A DNA stretch of 5,203 bases from Candidatus Peribacteria bacterium (GTDB lineage Bacteria > Patescibacteriota > Gracilibacteria > Peribacterales > Peribacteraceae). The stretch's first letter is position 1, and every line of letters begins with the position of its first letter. A program made the position numbers and the translations under genes. A model generated the notes under the pieces. It was not told the origin of the DNA. It worked only from the letters and a program-made list of their open reading frames with translations, and did no database searches. The stretch covers positions 1-5,203 of the forward strand of contig CAINWJ010000054.1 in NCBI GenBank assembly GCA_903854455.1, read 5' to 3'. Below, one piece after another: positions 1 to 5,181 of this stretch.

Positions 1-807
1 CGCGGGGGCGTCTCCGGATCTTTCATGCCAACATCAACCTCTGATCGGAATTTGGGATCATCCATGCCAACACAAGCCTCGGATTGGGGACAGGAATCGT
101 CAATGCCAAAAGAGCCCCAAATGTTTAATGAGATGCCCCCAGTTTCAATTGAGATGCTCCCGATTCTAATTAAGACGTCCCACGGGGGCTCTGGATCTTT
201 CATACCAACATCAACGTTCGATTGTGGCGTCTCCGGATCTTTCATGCCAACATCAACGTTCGATTGTGGCGTCTCCGGATCTTTCATGCCAACATCAACC
301 TCTGATCGGAATTTGGGATCATCCATGCCAACACAAGCCTCGGATTGGGGACAGGAATCGTCAATGCCAAAAGAGCCCCAAATAATGAATGAGACGCTTC
401 CGATTCCAATTGAGCCTCCAATTTTAATTGAGACGCCCCCGCGGGGCGTCTCTACACAACGCGCGACTGCAATGCCATCCGAATATTCAATCTCTTCCGT
501 GCCGACGCAAACCTCTGATCGGGGCGTCTCTACACAAGATGGGGAACAACCTGGTGCAAAATCCCTACCGAAACATTGGGTACCAGGTTCTCTCGGAACC
601 ATCATCAACCAATTCAAAATGTCCTGCACGAAACGAATCCGTAATGGAGGCTTCCCCGAATTCTCCTGGCAACCCCGTTACCACGACCGGATCATCCGGT
701 CATCAGCCGAACTTGCGGCGATACGGAAATACATCCGCACAAATCCGGAACGTTGGACAAAGGAAACGATTCCATGGGATGAGGATGGGTATGCGTGGGG
801 GTTGTAG
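1..807 (+). CDS. REP-associated tyrosine transposase (RAYT, Y1_Tnp family), 5'-truncated
   Basis: The frame is open from the first base, so the gene begins upstream of the window; the first ATG (25) is inside a repeat and is not a credible start. Nucleotides 541-770 encode what I recognise as the C-terminal end of a RAYT: PGSLGTIINQFK, then TKRIR, WQPRYHDRIIR (667-699), a helix with AAIRKYIRTNPERW (to 756), and a stop at 805-807. RAYTs are single-strand DNA transposases related to IS200 TnpA; they bind and cleave REP hairpins. The HUH metal-binding motif and probably the catalytic tyrosine lie off the window, so activity cannot be judged. Residues before about nucleotide 540 form a long, low-complexity linker made of in-frame DNA repeats (units such as MPTQASDWG, VPTQTSDRG, RGVSTQ). 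This is far longer than the compact core of the family. A REP-like hairpin lies 12 bases after the stop. Family assignment is from motif recognition only. Confidence 0.75.
   Translation, partial: RGGVSGSFMPTSTSDRNLGSSMPTQASDWGQESSMPKEPQMFNEMPPVSIEMLPILIKTSHGGSGSFIPTSTFDCGVSGSFMPTSTFDCGVSGSFMPTSTSDRNLGSSMPTQASDWGQESSMPKEPQIMNETLPIPIEPPILIETPPRGVSTQRATAMPSEYSISSVPTQTSDRGVSTQDGEQPGAKSLPKHWVPGSLGTIINQFKMSCTKRIRNGGFPEFSWQPRYHDRIIRSSAELAAIRKYIRTNPERWTKETIPWDEDGYAWGL
171..193. repeat. degenerate REP-like palindrome
   Basis: AAGACGTCCC followed by ACGG and GGGCTCTGG resembles the REP arms GAGACGCCCC/GGGGCGTCTC with several substitutions. It lies at the place in the left half of the 261-bp duplication that matches the intact REP at 430-455, so it is probably the decayed sister copy. 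Confidence 0.5.
184..299 (+). repeat. 42-bp tandem repeat, about 2.8 copies, in the RAYT linker
   Basis: Copies lie at 184-225 (slightly diverged), 226-267, and 268-299 (partial, merging into the 261-bp duplication). Each full copy encodes 14 residues of the type GVSGSFMPTSTFDC. Each starts with GGCGTCTC (or a variant), the right half of the REP arm. The array thus looks like reiterated half-REP units plus a spacer. The unit is a multiple of three, so copy number can change without a frameshift. Confidence 0.85.
430..455 (-). repeat. REP-like palindrome inside the RAYT ORF, minus orientation
   Basis: Arms GAGACGCCCC (430-439) and GGGGCGTCTC (443-452) are perfect 10-bp complements around a CGC spacer. 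CTAC at 452-455 reads GTAG at the 5' foot on the minus strand; GTAG is the tetranucleotide known to guide RAYT recognition of REPs. There is no GTAG on the plus-strand side. In the RAYT frame the element encodes ETPPRGVST. Confidence 0.8.
521..533 (-). repeat. half REP element (right arm plus GTAG foot)
   Basis: GGGGCGTCTCTAC matches the right arm and foot of the REP at 430-455, and the match extends to 17 bases (GGGGCGTCTCTACACAA at 443-459 and 521-537). No left arm precedes it. It encodes RGVSTQ again, in the same frame. Confidence 0.7.
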
Positions 808-819
808 TGTGTCGGATTC

Positions 820-847
820 GTAGAGACGCCCCGGCGGGGCGTCTCTA
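820..847 (+). repeat. REP-like hairpin with GTAG foot, downstream of RAYT
   Basis: This is a perfect inverted repeat with 12-bp arms: TAGAGACGCCCC (821-832) and GGGGCGTCTCTA (836-847), spacer GGC. GTAG at 820-823 is at the 5' foot, as in known RAYT-recognised REPs, which sets the plus orientation. It begins 12 bases after the RAYT stop, matching the usual placement of REPs beside their RAYT gene. It could also affect the 3' end of the RAYT mRNA, but no T tract follows, so it is not a standard terminator. Confidence 0.85.
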
Positions 848-894
848 TATGGTAGGGCTACTCCCCATCACCATTTCATGGCATGCTTCCTCCA

Positions 895-2238
895 ATGAAG
901 AAGCTCCTGATCCACGGCGGCTCGGTTGTCACGGACAAAACGATCGAACCAAAAGACGTTCTTCTTTCGGTGACCGGAGAGATTGAGGAAATAAAGGAAG
1001 GGATCCCCGAGAAGCGCAGTGAAGAAATTATCGAAGCGAAAGGTCTTCTGATTTTTCCATTGCTGATCGACTGTCACGTTCATTTCCGCGAGCCCGGGAT
1101 GGAACACAAGGCGACGATGGAAACGGAAGCGGCTGCGGCGCTTGCCGGTGGGGTCGGCACGGTTTGCGAGATGCCGAACACCATTCCACCCACCGTGACG
1201 ATCGATGCGCTCAAAGACAAGGTTGATCGGGCGGAGAAGGTAGCCGGATGTTCGATGAAGTTTTTCTTCGGAGTGACCGAGGCATCGCATAGTGCTGAGC
1301 TGCACAAGCTCTGGACTGGTACGTCCATCGAACTCAAGCGGATCAAGCATCACTGTGCCGGCGTGAAGCTCTACCTCGATCATTCCACGGGCAATCAGAA
1401 GGTGACAGCTGACCTTGCGGAAGAGGTATTTAAGATGTGCGGGGAACTGAAGATTCCGCTGGTCGCGCATTGCGAGGATCCTGCAATAAATGCTCAAGCG
1501 AAGGTAGAGACGCCCCGGCGGGGCGTCTCAACGAATGATGTGTCGATCCATTCATCGATGCGCCCACCGGAATCGGAAGCCGTTGCCATCGAACACGCAA
1601 TTGATCTGGCGATGAAGTACAAAGCACCACTGCACATTGCCCATCTTTCCACCAAGCAGGGAATCGGGATGGTTCGTGCTGCGAAGAAGCTTGGGATCGG
1701 AGTGACGTGTGAAGTCGCGCCTCATCACCTCTTCCTGACGACGGACGATTACGAACGACTTGGAACTCTTGGAAAGATGAATCCCCCGCTCCGATCATCC
1801 GATCATCGCGATGCGCTGTGGGCAGGGATTGCGGACGGCACCGTCGACTGCATTGCCACCGATCACGCACCGCACCTATTAAGCGAAAAGAAAGCGGGCA
1901 ATCCGCTGGATGCGCCAAGCGGCGTGCCCGGCGTCGAAACAATGCTTCCACTTCTTCTCACCGTTGCTGCCGGGAAATGGCCCCGGGGGAGCGACCAGCG
2001 ACCAGCGACCAGCGACCAGCTGACCTATGCTGGTATCGTTCGTCTCTGCTTCACCAATCCCAATCGAATCTTTTCCCTTGGGCAAGATGGGATTAGAAAA
2101 GGCGTCCACGCTCGCTTGCTGGTTATTGATCCGACGGCGACATCGGTGATTACTCCGGTCAATCTGCATTCCAAGTGCGGCTGGACGCCATATGAGGGAT
2201 GGGAGACGACGGGGAGGATCGAGCGAGTGATCCAATGA
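895..2238 (+). CDS. pyrC: dihydroorotase (class I-like), with two in-frame repeat insertions
   Basis: This amidohydrolase interconverts N-carbamoyl-aspartate and dihydroorotate, the third step of pyrimidine synthesis, in the cytoplasm. With the 895 start it is 447 aa, close to the usual length of 420-450. Visible motifs are DCHVHFREPG (metal ligands H61 and H63), MPNT, GVKLYLDHSTG (K158 is the likely carboxylated lysine bridging the metals), VAHCED (H192), HIAHLST (H250), LGKMNPPLR, ATDHAPH (D323), APSGVPGVET and TNPNRIFSLG. All expected active-site residues are present. I prefer ATG 895 (MKKLLIHGG, the normal family N-terminus) over ATG 883, which adds MLPP; neither has a clear Shine-Dalgarno. 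Oddities are a REP palindrome translated as VETPRRGVST (residues 204-213) between H192 and the conserved RPPE, and a 7-bp tandem repeat translated at residues 366-376. Both sit between conserved blocks, so the enzyme is probably functional. Confidence 0.93.
   Translation: MKKLLIHGGSVVTDKTIEPKDVLLSVTGEIEEIKEGIPEKRSEEIIEAKGLLIFPLLIDCHVHFREPGMEHKATMETEAAAALAGGVGTVCEMPNTIPPTVTIDALKDKVDRAEKVAGCSMKFFFGVTEASHSAELHKLWTGTSIELKRIKHHCAGVKLYLDHSTGNQKVTADLAEEVFKMCGELKIPLVAHCEDPAINAQAKVETPRRGVSTNDVSIHSSMRPPESEAVAIEHAIDLAMKYKAPLHIAHLSTKQGIGMVRAAKKLGIGVTCEVAPHHLFLTTDDYERLGTLGKMNPPLRSSDHRDALWAGIADGTVDCIATDHAPHLLSEKKAGNPLDAPSGVPGVETMLPLLLTVAAGKWPRGSDQRPATSDQLTYAGIVRLCFTNPNRIFSLGQDGIRKGVHARLLVIDPTATSVITPVNLHSKCGWTPYEGWETTGRIERVIQ
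1504..1531 (+). repeat. REP-like palindrome inside pyrC, translated in frame
   Basis: Arms GAGACGCCCC (1507-1516) and GGGGCGTCTC (1520-1529) with spacer GGC share the 23-base core of the hairpin at 820-847. GTAG at 1504-1507 is at the 5' foot, so the orientation is the same. The shared stretch with the first copy is 26 bases from GTAG to the end of the right arm. In pyrC it reads VETPRRGVST with no stop or shift, the same reading frame used inside the RAYT ORF at 430-455. Confidence 0.9.
1991..2020 (+). repeat. heptanucleotide tandem repeat (GCGACCA)4 within pyrC
   Basis: There are four perfect copies of GCGACCA (1991-1997, 1998-2004, 2005-2011, 2012-2018) plus GC. The repeat encodes SDQRPATSDQL, lying between the conserved LLLTVAAGKW block and the TNPNRIF block, where family members are variable. 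Seven is not a multiple of three, so gain or loss of one copy would shift the frame and remove the last ~70 residues. It resembles the heptameric short tandem repeats (STRR) known from cyanobacteria. The palindrome CCCCGGGG lies just before it (1981-1988). Confidence 0.9.
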
Positions 2239-2287
2239 ATAATTAAAACACGAGATTCTGCATCATCCCGAAATTACTCCTGGCAAC

Positions 2288-2316
2288 ATAGCAAAGCCGT
2301 CGCCATGAAAAATTTC
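2288..2316 (+). repeat. 29-bp dispersed repeat, copy 1
   Basis: Positions 2288-2316 match 4949-4977 exactly over 29 bases (starting ATAGCAAAGCCGTCGCC and ending in AAAAATTTC). It lies in the gap after pyrC. At the other locus it forms the outer end of a large inverted repeat. Downstream here, CATCATCCGATT (2365-2376) also matches the loop of that inverted repeat (5052-5063) in the same order, so this may be a decayed copy of the same element lacking its right arm. Confidence 0.85.
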
Positions 2317-2336
2317 TGCATATTCAAATTGATCTG

Positions 2337-2363
2337 AGATTCTTCCTGCGGGAAGTTGAATCT
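2337..2363. other. hairpin in the pyrC downstream region
   Basis: AGATT (2337-2341) pairs with AATCT (2359-2363), and CTTCC (2342-2346) pairs with GGAAG (2351-2355), with loop TGCG and a 3-nt bulge (2356-2358). No T tract follows, so it is not a convincing intrinsic terminator for pyrC. It could be an mRNA 3'-end structure, a leader structure for the next gene, or a remnant of the repeat element. Confidence 0.45.
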
Positions 2364-2416
2364 CCATCATCCGATTGGTACCATCCGACTATCCTTTCCC
2401 TTTCCCTCTTTTTACT

Positions 2417-2707
2417 ATGAATAAGAAATATATCGCCATCGCTGCAGGACTCTGCGCAGCACTCATTCCGGCTTCCGTTGCTCTCGCGGCACAGGTGCGC
2501 GCCTACAGCAGGGCACCCGGCAAGCAGACGACCGTCCAGCAGACGACCCGCCGTTCTATGCGCGATGCCACGTATCAGACCCGCAATGCACAGGCTGCCA
2601 TCCGCCGACGTCATGCTTCGAAGAATGCTAGTTTCGTCAGCGGCTCACAGGCCACCAGTTCGTCATCCAGCAGCTCTTCGTCTTCATCTTCAGAGGGCAG
2701 CAAGTAA
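2417..2707 (+). CDS. small secreted Arg-rich protein with poly-Ser tail, hypothetical
   Basis: I do not recognise a family. The 96-aa product has a clear Sec signal peptide: positive N-end (MNKK), hydrophobic stretch from about residue 5 to 23, and an A-x-A signal peptidase I site (ALA, residues 22-24, cut before A25). The mature part is about 72 residues, rich in Arg, Gln and Thr (QTTVQQTTRR, IRRRHASK), with one Cys only in the signal. It ends in 12 consecutive serines (81-92) followed by EGSK. I chose ATG 2417 over the in-frame ATG 2375 because the signal peptide starts there. No Shine-Dalgarno is visible; the start follows a pyrimidine tract (2393-2413). A strong terminator closes the gene, which supports real expression. 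The protein is probably exported to the periplasm or cell surface; the role is unknown. Confidence 0.75.
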   Translation: MNKKYIAIAAGLCAALIPASVALAAQVRAYSRAPGKQTTVQQTTRRSMRDATYQTRNAQAAIRRRHASKNASFVSGSQATSSSSSSSSSSSSEGSK

Positions 2708-2721
2708 TTCCGGATATTCCG

Positions 2722-2754
2722 AAAATCCCCTCGCGTTCGCGGGGGGATTTTTTT
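2722..2754 (+). terminator. intrinsic terminator shared by convergent genes
   Basis: AAAATCCCC (2722-2730) pairs with GGGGATTTT (2743-2751), with an inner CGC/GCG extension around a small loop, followed by a T run (2748-2754). It sits 14 bases after the stop of the small secreted gene. The AAAA on the left gives a short T run on the minus strand, so it can also stop RNase J transcription, whose stop codon ends 22 bases away. It should be stronger on the plus strand. Confidence 0.92.
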
Positions 2755-2773
2755 GGTGACGATTTACCCAAGC

Positions 2774-4696
2774 TTAGACCTCCACAACAATCGGCATCAC
2801 CATCGGTTCCCGATCGAGCTTGTGCCGGAAGAACCGGAACAGAGCGCTCGTGACCTCGCGCTTGAGGTTGCTCATCGATTTCTCGCCGCGGGCAAGTGCA
2901 TCCTCGTACGCTTTGCGAATGGTGGCAGTCGCTTCCTTCTGGATCGCCGCCTGCTCCGAGCCGTAGATGAGACCGCGGGAGAGCAGGAGCGGATCGGAGA
3001 CGAGCCGCATCGATTCCGCATAGACTTTGATGACGGCGATGAACATGCCTGCATTGGCCATGATCTTGCGATCATCCATGATGCGTTGGCCTTCGCCGCC
3101 CGCTCCGCGACCGTCGATGATGATGTCGTTGGCGGTGAACTTCTGCTTCGACTTCCGGGCATTTCCCTGCTTGTCGAATTCCAGTATTTCACCGTTGGTG
3201 AGCAGATGGATCTGATTGTCCGGGTAGCCGATCGACCGTGCGAGATCCGCATGAGCGGCACGCATGTACGGTTCACCGTGCTCCGGAATGATGTGCTTGG
3301 CGCGCACCAGCCGGTGCATGAGCAGAATGTCGTTCTGGTAACCGTGACCCGTGGTATGGAGCGCCAGCTCCTGATTGGTCACCACTTTGGCGCCGAGCAG
3401 GTTCAGGTTATTGACGACTTTGGCAACCGCGCGTTCATTCCCGAGGATCGGGTTACTGCTCAGGATGACCGTGTCGCCTTTCTTCACCCGTACATGCTGG
3501 TGAATGCCGAGACCCATGCGGGCCAGGCTAGCGCGCTCCTCTCCCTGGGATCCGGTCGTCAGGATGACGACTTCACGATCGGGGATTTTCTCCATGCCGG
3601 GTCCGACTTTGCGGATGAGACCGCGCGTGGAGTTGATGTATCCGAGCTGCTGCGCGATCTCGATGTTCTGTTCCATCGAACGACCGGAGACATAGACCTT
3701 GCGGTTGAGTGTCCTGGCATGTTCGATGACCTGTGCGAGACGGTTTAAGAGTGAGCTGAACGTCGAGATGATCAGCCGGCCCTTCGCATCGCGCATCAGG
3801 TTGAAGAGTGTCTCCGAGATGACTTTTTCGGAGAGCGCATTACCCGGTTTCGTGGCGTTGGTCGAGTCAGCGACGATGGCGAGGACGCCCTTGTCTCCCA
3901 GTTCAGCGAGACGCTGAAAGGAAGCGGGTGGTTCGTTCATCGGTGTCAGGTCGAACTTGAAGTCACCGGTATGGACGATGGTGCCGTAGGGAGTATGAAT
4001 GGCAACGGCAGCGGAGTCCGGAATAGAATGCGTCACGCGGAGGAACTCGATCTGCACGCGTCCGAGCTGGAGCGGCTTGGCGAAGTCCACCGTATGGAGC
4101 CGCGCTTTTGATGTCAGCTTCTCCTCATCCAGGCGCTTCTTGACGAAGGCCATCGTGAGCTTGGTGCCGTAGCACGGCGGAAAGTGAAGTGATGGCAGCA
4201 GGTGCTGTACCGCTCCGATGTGGTCCAGGTGACCGTGCGTGAAGATGATCGCCTTGATCCGGTTCTCGCGTCCGCGGATGGCGGTCGTATCGGGGATCAG
4301 GTAGTCGATACCGGGCATGTCCTCTTCCGGGAACTGGAGACCGAGGTCGATGATGTACAGATCGCCATCGACTTCGATGACGAAGCAGTTGCGACCTACT
4401 TCCTCAAATCCTCCGAGGGGGTAGACGCGTAGAGCCCGTGAGCCGCCGGTGTCCGGCTGCCGTTGTGGTGGTCGGTTCTGCGGCTGAGCATTGCCTCCCT
4501 GTCGCTGTGGTTGGCGATGTTGGGGCTGAGGGTTTCCGCCCTGTCGTTGCTGCTGAGGAGCAGATTGTTTCGGGACATTGAGTCCCGTGCCTGTGATGTG
4601 TGGGGTCGGTGATTGCGCGGCAGGTGCCGGCGGGTGTGGGTTTCGTAAAGAGGCGGCCCCAACGGCCTTCTTCACCCACTCTTGAACTGATTTCAT
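2774..4696 (-). CDS. rnj: ribonuclease J (metallo-beta-lactamase/beta-CASP) with N-terminal disordered extension
   Basis: RNase J is a cytoplasmic 5'-to-3' exonuclease and endonuclease for mRNA decay and rRNA maturation. The 640-aa product has the metallo-beta-lactamase core starting at about residue 87 (RALRVYPLGGFEEVGRNC). Catalytic metal motifs are HGHLDH (154-159), H223 in VTHS, and D245 in HTGDF. VADSTNA, STFSSLLNRL, TTGSQGEE, HTTGHG (447-452) and PEHGEP (H473) mark the beta-CASP part; a C-terminal domain follows to VVEV. HTTGHG replaces the HVSGHA of Bacillus RNase J, a conservative variant. Residues 1-86 are an extra Pro/Gln/Arg-rich, likely disordered segment with a 14-residue tandem repeat, making the protein longer than the usual ~555 aa. 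I chose ATG 4696 (MKSVQEWVKK) because the longer ORF start at 4765 adds a hydrophobic, untypical stretch from an AT-rich leader. No Shine-Dalgarno is seen. It converges with the small secreted gene. Confidence 0.95.
   Translation of the reverse strand: MKSVQEWVKKAVGAASLRNPHPPAPAAQSPTPHITGTGLNVPKQSAPQQQRQGGNPQPQHRQPQRQGGNAQPQNRPPQRQPDTGGSRALRVYPLGGFEEVGRNCFVIEVDGDLYIIDLGLQFPEEDMPGIDYLIPDTTAIRGRENRIKAIIFTHGHLDHIGAVQHLLPSLHFPPCYGTKLTMAFVKKRLDEEKLTSKARLHTVDFAKPLQLGRVQIEFLRVTHSIPDSAAVAIHTPYGTIVHTGDFKFDLTPMNEPPASFQRLAELGDKGVLAIVADSTNATKPGNALSEKVISETLFNLMRDAKGRLIISTFSSLLNRLAQVIEHARTLNRKVYVSGRSMEQNIEIAQQLGYINSTRGLIRKVGPGMEKIPDREVVILTTGSQGEERASLARMGLGIHQHVRVKKGDTVILSSNPILGNERAVAKVVNNLNLLGAKVVTNQELALHTTGHGYQNDILLMHRLVRAKHIIPEHGEPYMRAAHADLARSIGYPDNQIHLLTNGEILEFDKQGNARKSKQKFTANDIIIDGRGAGGEGQRIMDDRKIMANAGMFIAVIKVYAESMRLVSDPLLLSRGLIYGSEQAAIQKEATATIRKAYEDALARGEKSMSNLKREVTSALFRFFRHKLDREPMVMPIVVEV
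4463..4546 (-). repeat. 42-bp tandem repeat in the RNase J N-terminal extension
   Basis: Two 42-bp units (4505-4546 and 4463-4504) encode RQGGNPQPQHRQPQ and RQGGNAQPQNRPPQ (residues 51-64 and 65-78), with a partial third RQP. Synonymous codons differ between units (for example GGC GGA AAC against GGA GGC AAT), so the duplication is old and the amino-acid pattern has been kept. The basic Gln/Pro composition suggests a flexible, possibly RNA-binding linker. Confidence 0.85.
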
Positions 4697-4781
4697 CTGA
4701 AAATGGAATAAATAGAAATGGATATGAACTATCCAGACACCATAGTACTCCCCCCGAAGGAACAACGCAAGTAGACTTTTG

Positions 4782-4840
4782 TTGTCATATCATTTATTTG
4801 GCTTAGGTATAATAAATTATTAGTTATGAGAAGATGACAA
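4782..4840. promoter_or_regulatory. possible promoter/operator region for RNase J
   Basis: A perfect TATAAT lies at 4808-4813 on the plus strand, and the minus strand carries TATTATACC over the same bases. TTGTCA occurs at 4782-4787 (+) and at 4840-4835 (-), giving inverted TTGTCAT sites about 45 bases apart. Spacings to the -10-like boxes are about 20, longer than the optimal 17, so the assignment is weak. Position, about 110 bases before the RNase J start, and AT-richness fit a promoter on the minus strand. Confidence 0.3.
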
Positions 4841-4948
4841 TTGAAGGGAAATGACCTATGCTCAAATACTCAATCTCCTACGATTGAGAGTTCGAAAATT
4901 GGGAATTCATTATTCATGCATTGAGTCAGTCCAATGTTGCAGGGAGAT

Positions 4949-4977
4949 ATAGCAAAGCCGTCGCCATGAAAAATTTC
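4949..4977 (+). repeat. 29-bp dispersed repeat, copy 2
   Basis: This is identical to 2288-2316. Here it forms the outer left end of the large inverted repeat that follows, suggesting that the 29-mer is the end of a small repeat element. Confidence 0.85.
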
Positions 4978-5176
4978 CGTTGCGGTTCCCCGTGAGCGGA
5001 GCGTGAAAAATTTCACTGTTTGAACCCAGCACCCTTCCGAAATAACAGCTGCATCATCCGATTTCTGTGATATTTGGAAGAAACCTCGGAAGGGTGCTGG
5101 GTGAGTTTGAAATTTTTAGCGCAGCGAGCGGCGTGGAACCGCAGGAAATTTTTCCAGAGGCGACTTTCTTTCTTTG
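4953..5176. repeat. large imperfect inverted repeat, MITE-like element
   Basis: The left arm (4953-5040) and right arm (5086-5176) are imperfect reverse complements. The innermost 16 bases are perfect: CCCAGCACCCTTCCGA (5025-5040) against its complement at 5086-5101, around a 45-base loop. Further out, TGCGGTTCC (4981-4989) matches GGAACCGCA (5135-5143). The GAAAAATTTC boxes (4969-4978 region and 5005-5014) match GAAATTTTT boxes at 5110-5117 and 5145-5153. CAAAG with GTCGCC (4953-4965) matches GGCGAC and CTTTG (5159-5176). It encodes no protein. It could be a non-autonomous mobile element or a long structured RNA; sequence alone does not decide. Confidence 0.8.
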
Positions 5177-5181
5177 CCTAC

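Larger units (their letters stand above)
7..456 (+). repeat. 261-bp in-frame direct duplication in the RAYT linker
   Basis: Positions 7-122 and 268-383 are identical over 116 bases, with an offset of 261 bp (87 codons), so the frame is kept. Similarity continues in diverged form: 123-193 resembles 384-452, with a small gap, including the motif encoding NE-x-PP/LP followed by ILI-K/E-T. The duplicated unit therefore includes a REP palindrome: degenerate in the left copy (171-193) and intact in the right copy (430-455). Exact identity in one part and decay in the other suggests either a recent local duplication or conversion of only the left portion. Confidence 0.9.

Noticed and set aside
1..383. 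CRISPR array
   Set aside because: Repeats are in frame, of unequal spacing (42 and 261 bp), and the between-repeat sequences are themselves repeated rather than unique spacers.
428..823. 131-codon ORF in another frame over the RAYT C-terminus
   Set aside because: The RAYT motifs (WQPRYHDRIIR, NPERW) lie in the other frame; this one has no recognisable motif.
820..847. Intrinsic terminator for the RAYT gene
   Set aside because: The hairpin is strong but is followed by TATGGTAGG, with no T tract. The identical core inside pyrC must be read through.
868..1951. Minus-strand ORFs of 88-209 codons across pyrC
   Set aside because: They overlap the strongly supported dihydroorotase frame and have no recognisable motif.
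895..2238. Hydantoinase or dihydropyrimidinase instead of dihydroorotase
   Set aside because: LGKMNPPLR, ATDHAPH and APSGVPGVET are characteristic of dihydroorotase.
2753..3748. Long 331-codon plus-strand ORF opposite RNase J
   Set aside because: It is fully antisense to RNase J, whose catalytic motifs are clear, and its peptide shows no recognisable domain. It starts at the terminator T run. It is a codon-bias shadow.
4697..4765. N-terminal extension of RNase J to ATG 4765
   Set aside because: The extra 23 residues are aromatic and hydrophobic, come from AT-rich leader sequence, and have no family precedent that I know. MKSVQEWVKK at 4696 is the better start.
4833..4900. Small genes after the TATAAT on the plus strand
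   Set aside because: All ATG starts there stop within about 10 codons.
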